A stretch of DNA of 64,000 nucleotides from Halomonas sp. GT (GCF_002082565.1 NZ_CP020562.1:1984001-2048000); one strand, 5' to 3'. Shown: positions 27,517 to 36,739, numbered from the stretch's first letter. Translations and numbers: made by a program. Notes: generated from the sequence alone by a model not told the origin.

Positions 27517-30249
27517 AGCTTGAATCTGCTTAGACTTAAGTATACGCCACACCATTTTTTCCACTTCGATTAGCAGATAAATCACTAAGCTACCGATGAA
27601 AATAGCTATCCAATGCGTCAGGCTTAGCCCTTCACTTCCAAAAATAAGCTGCATAAAGGGCAAGTATGTAAACGCCATTTGGAGCAGCATCACCATCGCG
27701 ATGGCGATCCATACCGGTCGGCTGCCAAAAATACCGGCAAACGACAGCGTACTGTTGATTAAAAAGCGGCTATTGATTAAATAGGCAGCACTGCCAGTGA
27801 CCAGCATATTGACCGCCCCTGCACGCGCTAATGCTTCGTTGCCGCCTTGGTTGAGTATCCAAGAGAACATTCCGAAAACGCCAACAAGCAGCAGTACAGA
27901 GACAAAAATCACCCGCCACAATAAAAAAAGATCAAGTAGCGGTGCTTTAGGGTCTCTTGGCTTGCGCGCCATTAAGTCTTTTTCCCCCCTCTCAAACGCT
28001 AATGCCAAGCCTAGCGTAATTGCCACTACCATATTCACCCATAATGCCTGTAACGGTGTTACCGGCAACACTGAACCTGACAGCACAGCCAACATAATCG
28101 CCAAACCCTGAGCGCCGTTAGTCGGAAGAATAAAAGTGATCGTTTTACGGATGTTATCGTAGACTTTGCGACCTTCTTCAATAGCACTGACAATGGTTGC
28201 AAAGTTATCGTCTGCCAGTACCATTTCAGAAGCATCTTTCGCTGCCTCAGTCCCCTGCACACCCATAGCAACGCCGACATCAGCACGTTTTAAAGCAGGT
28301 CCATCATTTACGCCATCCCCGGTCATGGAACAAACCCCGCCCTGCGACTGCATCGCCTTAACTAAACGCAATTTGTGCTCGGGTGATGCCCGAGCAAAGA
28401 CATCAATCTCTAAAATGATATCTTCTAACGCTGTATCGGACATCGCTTCAATTTCTCGCCCAGTAAGCGCTTTCTGGGTTTGCGCAAAACCAAGTTGTTT
28501 AGCAATAGCCAGCGCTGTTGAAGCATGATCACCGGTAATCATAACGGGACGAATACCCGCTTGTTGGCAACGCTTAACCGCCTCAATCGCCTCTTCTCTT
28601 GGCGGATCTAGCAAGCCAATAATTCCCAATAAGCGCAACCCGCCTTCAATATGGTGATGATCAAGCTCATCCATTTCAGCAGCAGGTTTATCCGCAATAG
28701 CTAGAACGCGTAAGCCTCGCGAGGAAAGCTCGTGAATACGCTTTTCCCATTCATTACGATCAATGTCGACAGCGCCTTGCGTGGTAGCAACGCTGTCGCA
28801 CATTTCTATCAAGCGATCAGGCGCCCCCTTTACGATGACACGCTGGCCATCCGCTTCTACATGCAGAGTGGCCATGTACTTAAAGTCTGACTCAAAAGGG
28901 ATCGCATCTACCCGAGGAAACTGCTGGCGCACCTCTGACGTTTTTATACCTGCTTTTTCACCGGCAACCACTAACGCGCCCTCTGTCGGGTCACCAAAAA
29001 TCTGATACTGTCCCGTCTGCTGATGCAGCTCAGTGTCGTTACACAATATGCCCGCACGTAAAAAATCACTTAACGGATAAGAGCCATCCATATCGACAGG
29101 CTCTGTTTCTTTTTCACCGCTGGCACTCAATCGATAAAAAGATCCTTCGGGTGAGAATCCAATACCCTCGATGAGAAACTGCTCGTCACCCAGCCATATC
29201 GCTTGGGCCGTCATTTCATTGCGCGTCAAAGTGCCCGTCTTATCTGAAAAAATTGTCGAGATTGAGCCCAACGTTTCTACAGCAGGAAGCCGACGAATAA
29301 TGGCGTTGCGCTTCGCCATGCTTTGCACACCAAGCGCGAGCCCAATGGTGACAATGGCGGGTAGCCCTTCGGGAATCGCGGCCACCGCTAGACCGACAGC
29401 AGCCATAAACATATCCGCAGCGGGTTGATCGTGAATAAGTGTGCCTAATAACGCGGTAATGGCTGCAGCACCTAAAATAAAAACTGCGAGCACCCTGCCT
29501 GCACGATCAAGCTGCTGAAGCAGCGGTGTCTTGATTTTTTCAACACCACGCAGAAGTTCTGAAATTTTACCGATTTCAGTGTGGCGACCCGTCTCAACAA
29601 CCAACCCCCGAGCATTGCCTTGCACTACAATTGTGCTGGCAAACGCCATGCTGCTTCGTTCCGCAAGATCGGTATCTGCATTCACTTGGTCAGCTTGTTT
29701 CTCTACAGGAACCGACTCTCCTGTTAATGCAGCCTCGTCGGTGCGAAAGCGCCGCGCTTCAATAAGACGAACGTCCGCAGGTATCCGATCGCCACTCTCC
29801 ACCAGCACAATATCCCCTGGCACTAACGCTTCGGCAGGAATGGTAGTGCGCTTACCGTCTCGTAAAACATTGGCCTGGGGGGAAAGCATGTTGCGGATGC
29901 TATCAAGTGCCTGCTCAGCTTTTCCTTCCTGGATAAAACCAATTAGCGCAATCACGGCCACTACTCCCACAATGGCCGCCGCATCGATGACATGCCCAAG
30001 CAGGAAACTGGCAATAGCAGCAACCAGCAGTATAAGAATTAAAATATTGTTGAGCTGATCCAATAAGCGCCGATACCAAGGACGCCCCAAAGCCTGCTGA
30101 AGACGATTCGGCCCGTAGCGTTCTAAACGCAAATGAGCCTCTTCCGTGGATAGGCCGTCGTCAGTGGCGGTCAGCCACTCAAGCGCTTGATTTATCGAGG
30201 CACTATGCCACTCTGGCGAAGATTTCGCGGGTGTTTGAGGGTTTTCCAT
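27499..30249 (-). CDS. P2-type cation-transporting ATPase
   Basis: The 916-residue pump has the full P-type layout. It shows an N-terminal cation-ATPase domain, actuator TGES, PEGLP in M4, the phosphorylated Asp336 in SDKTGTLT, KGAPDRL and TGDGVNDGPALKRADVGVAMG, and about ten membrane helices. M4 keeps the Ca-site Glu, but M5 reads N711-G-A-Q714 and M6 reads NMVVAITLGLALAFE. The Glu and Asp that complete Ca site I in SERCA are therefore absent. This fits the bacterial PacL/MgtA-like subgroup whose ion (Ca2+, Mn2+, Na+ or other) differs among members. It is monocistronic. I give no symbol because the ion cannot be decided. Confidence 0.9.
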   Translation of the reverse strand: MENPQTPAKSSPEWHSASINQALEWLTATDDGLSTEEAHLRLERYGPNRLQQALGRPWYRRLLDQLNNILILILLVAAIASFLLGHVIDAAAIVGVVAVIALIGFIQEGKAEQALDSIRNMLSPQANVLRDGKRTTIPAEALVPGDIVLVESGDRIPADVRLIEARRFRTDEAALTGESVPVEKQADQVNADTDLAERSSMAFASTIVVQGNARGLVVETGRHTEIGKISELLRGVEKIKTPLLQQLDRAGRVLAVFILGAAAITALLGTLIHDQPAADMFMAAVGLAVAAIPEGLPAIVTIGLALGVQSMAKRNAIIRRLPAVETLGSISTIFSDKTGTLTRNEMTAQAIWLGDEQFLIEGIGFSPEGSFYRLSASGEKETEPVDMDGSYPLSDFLRAGILCNDTELHQQTGQYQIFGDPTEGALVVAGEKAGIKTSEVRQQFPRVDAIPFESDFKYMATLHVEADGQRVIVKGAPDRLIEMCDSVATTQGAVDIDRNEWEKRIHELSSRGLRVLAIADKPAAEMDELDHHHIEGGLRLLGIIGLLDPPREEAIEAVKRCQQAGIRPVMITGDHASTALAIAKQLGFAQTQKALTGREIEAMSDTALEDIILEIDVFARASPEHKLRLVKAMQSQGGVCSMTGDGVNDGPALKRADVGVAMGVQGTEAAKDASEMVLADDNFATIVSAIEEGRKVYDNIRKTITFILPTNGAQGLAIMLAVLSGSVLPVTPLQALWVNMVVAITLGLALAFERGEKDLMARKPRDPKAPLLDLFLLWRVIFVSVLLLVGVFGMFSWILNQGGNEALARAGAVNMLVTGSAAYLINSRFLINSTLSFAGIFGSRPVWIAIAMVMLLQMAFTYLPFMQLIFGSEGLSLTHWIAIFIGSLVIYLLIEVEKMVWRILKSKQIQAKLSTN

Positions 30250-30797
30250 CCATAAGCTCCCTTGTTAACTATACCGTCAGCTTACCGCAGGTTGCTGCGC
30301 TGCAGTACTGCTGTTACCTATTAAATAACAAGGAAATGATTCAACGCAAAAAATGCTACTCAAGCAGGATTAAAGCATTGGGTGTATTAAGTTGAATATT
30401 TTTACCGTAACGTTTTTTGATTTATTTTTGCCAATCAAAATGTCACTACGTCATAAATAATGCTACGTGATTGGGCTAGTAACTCAAATTCGAAAATTGA
30501 CTTTCACAATGGTTATACAAAAAAAAACACCTGTAGTAGAAAATAAATTAAAAATCATACTGCTGAAAATTTTTTTCATGCTTAGCTAACAAATAAGAAA
30601 AAATACTACTAAATTAAAGGAATGGTCAAAATATTGTAATATTAAAGATATCGTATAAAATCAAAAAATAATTCTAAAAAATACCGACCATGAGCTTATA
30701 AATCAAACACTTGAAAACTCACCTTAATTTATATTAAAAATTCTACAAACAAAATTTGTTATAGAAAATGTATATTTTCACAAGGAGGGTTATTAAA
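30250..30797. other. AT-rich gap before the FNR-like gene
   Basis: About 550 bases of very AT-rich sequence with poly-A/T tracts and no coding frame. One notable inverted repeat, TTTTGATT / AATCAAAA (30415-30422 and 30433-30440), contains FNR-like half sites but with 12 bases between TTGAT and ATCAA instead of 4. It is likely the promoter region of the FNR-like gene and a good target for MvaT-type silencing. Confidence 0.6.
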
Positions 30798-31487
30798 ATG
30801 AATACATCTTTTACGTCTTCGAATAATAAAAGCATTTCCGCTTCACCCTCATTTAACGATTTAAAAACACTTCTAACGTTTTCTCAACCTTTATTTACTC
30901 TACGCAAAAAAACAACACTAATAACTAATGGTGAAAAATTCAAAGGCTTATATCTTGTTCATAGTGGACTGTTAAAACAAAGCCAATTAAAAAAATCCTC
31001 AGAAAATGAGATAATTACACATTTTTTCTTCCCAGGAGATCTGATAGGACTAGATTCAATTTGTGAAGCGCATTATAGTGGCTCTGTCACATCGATAGAA
31101 ACATCTGGTCTATCATTAATAAAATTCAGCAAAATAGAAGACCTACCAATAACAAAGACAAGTCATATCCAATTATTAAGAATTCTAAGCAGGTCGATGC
31201 GTAATGAACACAATCGCATGTGGCGTACACTAAGCCAGTCATCAGACTCTAGATTGGCGTATTTTTTTATTACTATGTCTAGTAAATTTCGTGAACAAGG
31301 ATATTCTCCCAACGCTTTCAGGCTACCCATGTCGAGACAAGACATAGCAAATTATCTATGCATGGCTTCAGAGACAGTTAGTCGCATTATTAGCCGGTTC
31401 GAAAACGAGGGGCTACTTGCGGCTAATGGCCACGAATATTTGATATTAAACCCTGAAGGTTTAGCTAACATAGCCGAAAAAACATAA
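30798..31487 (+). CDS. CRP/FNR-family regulator without the FNR iron-sulfur cysteines
   Basis: The 229-residue protein has a cyclic-nucleotide-binding-like barrel (GEKFKGLYLVHSGLLKQ, FFFPGDLIGLD) and a C-terminal helix-turn-helix (MSRQDIANYLCMASETVSRIISRF). Recognition-helix residues E192, S195 and R196 match the E-x-x-S-R of FNR, so a TTGAT-N4-ATCAA type site is predicted. FNR's N-terminal cysteine cluster is absent; only two Cys remain, in DSIC and YLCM. The start is fixed by AAGGAGG 9 bases upstream of the second Met of the open frame. Codon use is AT-rich like the flanks, which suggests transfer. The sensed signal is unknown. Confidence 0.85.
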   Translation: MNTSFTSSNNKSISASPSFNDLKTLLTFSQPLFTLRKKTTLITNGEKFKGLYLVHSGLLKQSQLKKSSENEIITHFFFPGDLIGLDSICEAHYSGSVTSIETSGLSLIKFSKIEDLPITKTSHIQLLRILSRSMRNEHNRMWRTLSQSSDSRLAYFFITMSSKFREQGYSPNAFRLPMSRQDIANYLCMASETVSRIISRFENEGLLAANGHEYLILNPEGLANIAEKT

Positions 31488-31523
31488 AAATATCACACTG
31501 AAAAATACTATAAAGGCCGAAAA

Positions 31524-32525
31524 TTAAGCTGAATATTTGACTGCAATTGATTCAATTCTATTTCGCCCGCTACGTTTAGCTTTCAGAAGCAAATGATCAG
31601 CACGATGAATTAGTGCTTCAATACAAACATCATCACGCTCTAGCTTAGCAATACCGATACTTATAGTAAGTTTAACGCTATTTAAGGCTTCTCTCAATCG
31701 CTCGGCTATTAGCATAGCACCGGAAACATCTGTTTCTGGCAACACAATTATAAATTCATCACCACCATATCGGCCTACATGGTCACAATCCCGTACTGTT
31801 TCAAGGAGCGTTTTTGCGACTTCTTTAAGTGCTTCGTCTCCCACAGGATGACCCTGCTCATCATTAATTGCCTTGAAATGGTCAAGATCGAGCATCATCA
31901 AGCATAGAGATAGTCCATACCGGCGAACACGCTTAAACTCAGCATTAGCTAATTCTAAAAGATAGCGGCGATTATATGAACCAGTGAGAAAATCGTGGTT
32001 GGCTAGATAAAACAGTTCCTCGTTAGTAGCCATTAATTTAGCAGTCCGCTCCTTAACTTGCCTCTCTACTTCATTTTCGATATATTTATTAACCTCATTT
32101 ACTGTATTATTCAGATTCTTTTCGTAGATAATTCCAAGCAAATGTGACAGGGAACTCTGTGCATCAGAAATTGGCAATAAAACCAGCTGGCTCCCTCCCT
32201 TAAGGCTTTTCTCATAAATATTTTTAACAGGCGACTCATAACACGCAGATGTACACTCCTCTATACATTGAGCGCAGCTTTCTACTACTTCTTCACTAAC
32301 CGTTTTTGAGAAAAAATAACCAAGGTGCTTATTTTCAAATTCAATTTCGCAACTTAATCTATCATTTTTAGATGGATCTATTGCTATTATAATAAATTTA
32401 TTTTTTTCGATAATTTGTACAAAAAACATCTGTCTAGGAAAAAATCCAAGCAGATTTTCCATTATTAAAAAAGCATTACTACCAAACTGATTTATATTTC
32501 TTAACGCACTCCAAAATGAAAGCAT
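31524..32525 (-). CDS. diguanylate cyclase with N-terminal Cys-rich sensor region
   Basis: This enzyme makes c-di-GMP. The GGDEF domain in the C-terminal half has the intact motif GGDEF at residues 254-258 and LDHFKAINDEQGH. The I-site region lacks the usual RxxD. A coiled linker (approximately 140-175) joins it to an N-terminal domain of about 140 residues with no membrane segment. This domain contains C84-x2-C87-x3-C91-x3-C95, a possible metal, Fe-S or redox centre. The start at MLSFWSALRN is set by GGGGGGAG upstream. It lies 34 bases after the 171-residue helical protein gene in the same direction, so the two form an operon. Confidence 0.9.
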   Translation of the reverse strand: MLSFWSALRNINQFGSNAFLIMENLLGFFPRQMFFVQIIEKNKFIIIAIDPSKNDRLSCEIEFENKHLGYFFSKTVSEEVVESCAQCIEECTSACYESPVKNIYEKSLKGGSQLVLLPISDAQSSLSHLLGIIYEKNLNNTVNEVNKYIENEVERQVKERTAKLMATNEELFYLANHDFLTGSYNRRYLLELANAEFKRVRRYGLSLCLMMLDLDHFKAINDEQGHPVGDEALKEVAKTLLETVRDCDHVGRYGGDEFIIVLPETDVSGAMLIAERLREALNSVKLTISIGIAKLERDDVCIEALIHRADHLLLKAKRSGRNRIESIAVKYSA

Positions 32526-32559
32526 GGCCACTCCCCCCTTATTAAAAAAACTCATGCAC

Positions 32560-33075
32560 TTATATTTCATTTATTTTAGTGGTATTCAGCTCTAAAGAGT
32601 CAGACTTCCAACACTCTCTATACTCTTTAATCACCTTCAACTCATTATTTTTTTGGTTTACGCAATTCCACAATGCTTTATGCAGTTCAGGTGTAGCATT
32701 TGTTTCCAATAGGCGATTGAAAAAAACATACGTTTCGCTAGCAGATTCTTCAGCATACTCAAGTAAATGCTGCCCCATACGTTCGTCTATGACAAAAAAA
32801 TGTCGACTGCTATTTCTGTAACAGCTTGGGAGCTCCCAAGCGGGAGGATCATTCACGCAAGCATCTAGCCCTAACTGCACAGCAGCTTCATGAAGATTGC
32901 TAAGACGGTGCACACACTCTAACCCAATTGAGCTCATTAAACGGCTAACAGAAGGGTCAACAGGAAGAAAGCTAAGAGCCAACCATCTATATCGATTAAG
33001 TTCCATAGACTCATGGGAGTGCGCTAAATCGAGCTGCTCATAAGGTAGAAAATTAGGAAATACTATCTTTTCCAT
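32560..33075 (-). CDS. helical hypothetical protein, possibly ferritin-like, paired with the diguanylate cyclase
   Basis: I do not recognise a named family. The 171 residues are mostly helical with four main helices. Helix 1 has MELNRYRWLALSF, helix 2 has ECVHRLSNLHEA (an E-x-x-H), helix 3 has LLEYAEESASETYVFF, and helix 4 has WNCVNQKNNELKVIKEY. This order and the helix-1/helix-2 patterns recall rubrerythrin/ferritin-like four-helix bundles. The last E-x-x-H is replaced by Q-K-N-N, so the diiron site would be incomplete. No signal peptide or membrane span is present. It is the first gene of the operon with the diguanylate cyclase and may sense for it. The fold call is low confidence. Confidence 0.6.
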   Translation of the reverse strand: MEKIVFPNFLPYEQLDLAHSHESMELNRYRWLALSFLPVDPSVSRLMSSIGLECVHRLSNLHEAAVQLGLDACVNDPPAWELPSCYRNSSRHFFVIDERMGQHLLEYAEESASETYVFFNRLLETNATPELHKALWNCVNQKNNELKVIKEYRECWKSDSLELNTTKINEI

Positions 33076-33875
33076 ATACTTGTTTCTCGCTGTGAACTAA
33101 GTAGGTATAGAGTCATGAATAGCCCTATCGTAGGTCGAAACAAACTTTATTTTCTATGACATTTGTCAACTTTATTAAAAAATATGAATACAGTACACCA
33201 ATAACGAAACCAATCATATTTTCGTATTATTTTTTAACTCATCAAATTTAGGATTTTATAATTATTCTAACAAAAATATTAATTAAGCATCACCGGTTTG
33301 ATGTTATTCAAATTAAAACATATAGTTACAACGAAATAATGAGTAATTTCACTTATGTACTAACTATAAAAACCAGCATCGACCAAACGTAATCATTACG
33401 TAGAAGCTTATTTTCTTATCGCTTGATGTTGGCGTAAACGATGAGCACAATAATTTAATTGAACAAAATCTAATAAGCGCTCTGCTCTTCTCAAAAGGCC
33501 GTAGGTTACACTACGTTTTAATACAGAAGCCCACATACCCCACTTCTCAATTTGTACAAAAACAATACAAATAAGCTGTAAAAATAATTTATGGAAAAAA
33601 AGCAGATCCTACCTGTATAAACAATTGAAATATGGAGCAAAATAAAATGCATAGAGATAGCTCTTATATAACACATTTTAATAGCAAGCTAATCAATCGC
33701 CTGACCAATTATCACCTTAGTAGCCACTCGATATAGCTTGGCATAGAGCAAACCAAGTTAGATCTTATTGCATGAAATACAAAAAGTGACCAACGTCAAA
33801 TGAATCGCTATTAATAACAAACTCCATGCTAAGCACGGCTATGCTATTTCAAACGGCACATGAGGAACCAATACA
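33076..33875. other. 800-bp AT-rich gene-free region
   Basis: No frame here resembles a protein on either strand. It contains three short signals. A TGACA-TT-TGTCA palindrome at 33157-33168 lies 82 bases before the helical-protein gene. An FNR-box-like site lies at 33298-33311. A 10-mer identical to the core of enterobacterial Ter sites (33323-33332, read on the minus strand) is also present. The long AT-rich sequence suggests a silenced or horizontally acquired control region. Confidence 0.6.
33298..33311. promoter_or_regulatory. FNR-box-like site
   Basis: TTGATGTTATTCAA matches the FNR consensus TTGAT-N4-ATCAA at nine of ten defined bases. It lies 222 bases upstream of the helical-protein/diguanylate-cyclase operon and 1.8 kb from the gene for the FNR-like protein. 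In AT-rich DNA such a match can also arise by chance. Confidence 0.35.
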
Positions 33876-34235
33876 ATGACAACATTACTGTTTCCAAATC
33901 TGACAGCAAAGCCCGTCAGCAACGAGTCTATGTTGGTGCTTTGGTATCAGCCTTGGGTGGAAACCACGCATTCGGCCGCCAAGCTACAACGTATCTGGCT
34001 AGAAGCGGCCAATGAAGCACTTCGCCATGAACTGGATTTTATTTCAACGGTGGCTCCCATATACAGCAAGCTAACCTACTGCATGCTCGGTTTTGAAGGA
34101 CCCCAAACCCCGTCATCAATGACAACTTGCTACCACAATATTGCAGGAGATATGACAGAAGCTACTTTCAACCGAATGCGAAAAGTATCTGAACTCAGCG
34201 AAGATTTACGAGAGCGAATATGGAGTGAGCTCTGA
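33876..34235 (+). CDS. small helical protein, weakly phasin-like
   Basis: I do not recognise this gene with confidence. The 119 residues are soluble and helical, with KLQRIWLEAANEALRHELDF and a C-terminal helix FNRMRKVSELSEDLRERIW. The amphipathic Leu/Ala pattern is weakly like phasins, which coat PHB granules, but it is shorter than most. It has a TGAGGA ribosome site and is followed 82 bases later by the VIT-family transporter gene on the same strand. Confidence 0.55.
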   Translation: MTTLLFPNLTAKPVSNESMLVLWYQPWVETTHSAAKLQRIWLEAANEALRHELDFISTVAPIYSKLTYCMLGFEGPQTPSSMTTCYHNIAGDMTEATFNRMRKVSELSEDLRERIWSEL

Positions 34236-34317
34236 TCTGGGTAGTAGCTAAGCTAACATAAGGGCTGTTAGTCGTTATTAAACGGCCCTTTTACCCAAAA
34301 AAGCATGAGGCATCGAC

Positions 34318-35070
34318 ATGCCAACCCCAAGTCGTGAAAGCCTTCTTCGCGACCATCACCCTGATGCAGTGCGTAAGCGACTAGGCACTCCAGTAAAAGC
34401 ATCAACACTGCCTGATGCTGTGCTCGGCGGTATCGATGGTTGCGTGACGACCTTCGCGGTCGTATCAGGGGCATTTGGTGCAGGTTTCTCACCACAAGTA
34501 GCACTTGTACTTGGTTTTGCTAACTTACTCGCTGACGGGTTTAGTATGGCAGTAAGTAATTACGAAGCTGGGCAAGCACAGCTAGCTCAAATCGCCAGTA
34601 CTGAGCGCACCGAACGACAGCATATTGATCTGGTGCCTGAGGGCGAACGCGAAGAGATTCGCCAAATTTTTCAAGCCAAAGGGTTCGAAGGAGAACTTCT
34701 TGAACAAGTAGTGGAAACATTATGCCGGGAACCCGATAGATGGGTGACCACTATGTTACAAGAAGAGCATGGCCTTTCATCTGTTGGACTTAACCCTCTT
34801 CGCGCAGCGTTAGTTACCTTTGGTGCTTTTTTGATAGTGGGCGCTCTGCCGTTACTTCCATATACAGTATCTAACTTAGCAACCATAACGCAGTTTTTAG
34901 CCAGTCTAGGACTGGCTGGCGGCGTATTCCTCGCGATTGGTATGCTCAAAAGCGCCGTCTACGGCCTACCGGCCTGGCGCTCGGGCCTGCGTACTCTCTT
35001 CATGGGCACCACCGCGGCTGGGCTCGCCTTTGCAACAGGCTATTTCGCACAGAGTCTATTGGCAGTTTAG
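34318..35070 (+). CDS. VIT/CCC1-family metal transporter
   Basis: The 250-residue membrane protein opens with the family signature LPDAVLGGIDGCVTTFAVVSG and has five hydrophobic helices. Between the second and third lies a charged cytoplasmic segment rich in Glu (YEAGQAQLAQIASTERTE to LQEEHG), the metal-binding hub of VIT1-type Fe2+/Mn2+ transporters. It would move iron or manganese out of the cytoplasm. If the upstream operon protein is ferritin-like, an iron theme would link the region, but this is inference. Confidence 0.88.
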   Translation: MPTPSRESLLRDHHPDAVRKRLGTPVKASTLPDAVLGGIDGCVTTFAVVSGAFGAGFSPQVALVLGFANLLADGFSMAVSNYEAGQAQLAQIASTERTERQHIDLVPEGEREEIRQIFQAKGFEGELLEQVVETLCREPDRWVTTMLQEEHGLSSVGLNPLRAALVTFGAFLIVGALPLLPYTVSNLATITQFLASLGLAGGVFLAIGMLKSAVYGLPAWRSGLRTLFMGTTAAGLAFATGYFAQSLLAV

Positions 35071-35098
35071 GCCTATGAGCCCTACCTAGCTAAAATAA

Positions 35099-36317
35099 TC
35101 ATAGTGTTTCAGAAAGCTTCACAACCTCAATTGCATGCCTGCGTGCCTGACAATATAGATCCAGCCAAGATGGCTCTAATAAGTCTATGCGCTTTAACAT
35201 CACACACCGCTCAATCTTACGTGCTAATTTAAGCTGCTTACCAAGAGTTCCTGCCTCCTTGACAACTGCGTCAGCTATCGCGTTACTGACATTAACAGAT
35301 TCGATAAATATTGAAGGCTCAATTTTGAGTAGTAAGTCAACACCCGACATTAGCCCCACTAGATAAGCATCAGCTCCCCGATTGCCTCGAACTCGGTGCG
35401 TTTTTGTCAGCAGTTCGCACAAATGAGCGCGTGTAAGGATTAGCTCAGCATGTTCTCGAGTACTGTCTTTCAATACACCAAAAACCAGCATCCAGCGGCG
35501 AAGATAGTCTAACCCTAACCGAGCAATCACATCGTGCACGCTTTCGAGGGGAACATGGCCGCGGTAAAGTGGGCTATTAGCAATTTTGAGCAATTTAACG
35601 GCGAGATTAGGGTCTGCAGACACCATTTCTGCAAGCTCACCAATGCCTACATTTTGATTGGATAGCGCACTCAGAATTCGTGTTAACTGTAACGAAGACG
35701 GAGGCAGTACTTTGCCATAAACGATAGACGGTTTAGCAAAATAATAACCTTGGAATAGCTCAAAACCCGCATTGTAATAAATTTCGTACTCTGCTTTGGT
35801 TTCAACGCGCTCGGCAAGCCATGTCACTGAATAATGGGAGAGCGCTTGTTTTTTTTCTGAGAACTTCCTGCGGATTGGCGCCCAACGTATCGACCTTTAT
35901 ATAGGAAGCAAACTCAAGAAGCGCATGCCAGCTGGGCTTAAACTCAAAATCATCCAAAGCAAAGCGAAATCCTTGCTGGTGCCAATGACGCACACTTTCG
36001 ACAAGCGCTTGTGTCGGCTCTATGCGCTCAACGAGTTCAATGACTACGTTTTCAGGCGGCACAGGCAAAAATGCTCGCGACATAAGAAAATCGGCCGACA
36101 CATTAATAAACACCAGTGTTTGAAAATGACTAATCTGCTCTGTGATACCTGTGCCGAGGTTATAAAGCAGCTCAGTGGTCGCCTGTTTTTCACCAATATC
36201 AAAAACGCTACGATTATCGTCGCTTCGATATAGTAACTCAGCAGCAACCATTTTTTGGTGACGATCAAAAATAGGCTGGGCTGCCATAAGTACTGCAAGC
36301 GACATTTGTTCAGCCAT
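35099..36317 (-). pseudogene. EAL-HDOD (YuxH-like) signalling protein, frame broken at an A8 tract
   Basis: Two overlapping frames together encode one EAL-HDOD protein of about 405 residues. The first frame (from 36317) has AAQPIFDRHQKMVAAELLYR (EAL motif reading ELL), FINVSADFL, VIELVER and FALDDFEF, then ends soon after residue 150 in an unrelated tail. The second frame resumes TWLAERVETKAEYE and FQGYYFAKP and then the HDOD domain. The switch lies at eight A residues (plus-strand T 35849-35856): removing one A restores a continuous frame. The domain pair is known from chemotaxis/c-di-GMP adaptor proteins, where EAL is often catalytically inactive. It may be a true frameshift, a phase-variable switch, transcriptional slippage or a sequencing error. 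Confidence 0.85.
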
Positions 36318-36692
36318 AACTTCTCCATTGCACTCGACTCGCAATCCCTATGCGCTAGTCTGCTTAAAGGCGGTAATGTACCTTAATTAGTTTTATTTAG
36401 CATATAATATTGATTGGTTAATGGATGCTGGCTGAACGAACGTCATAGTTTAGAATGAAAAACGTTACAGGATTAGTGCTTCATAACGCTCGACATAGGG
36501 TGCAGCGCTGGTCAACTTAAAACTGACAAGCAACTCCACGGAGGGCCTTTGAAGACAATACAGAAGAAAGGTGTAGGCTAGCCATTCAGCAGTTATGCAG
36601 ATAACAACATAAGTTATATAACTGTTCGTGTAGCGTTAAACTTAAAACCAAAAACGGCCACCGCTGCAATAGCTAAGTGACCGTTTTATATG
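36318..36692. other. gene-free region left of the integrated element
   Basis: About 375 bases with no coding frame. Near the right end, an imperfect inverted repeat at about 36648-36689 (AAAACGGCCAC ... AGTGACCGTTTT) could be the original terminator downstream of the tRNA-Pro gene before insertion. Confidence 0.5.
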
Positions 36693-36739
36693 TTTGGTCG
36701 GAGTGACAGGATTCGAACCTGCGACCTTTGCAACCCCAT
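36693..36739. repeat. distal attachment-site copy (47-bp direct repeat of tRNA-Pro 3' end)
   Basis: A 47-bp perfect copy of bases 39071-39117, covering the 3' part of tRNA-Pro(GGG) from the anticodon loop to beyond CCA. Weaker similarity continues to about 36763 over the D-arm (GCGCTACC shared), so this end looks like a decayed mosaic tRNA. Confidence 0.93.
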
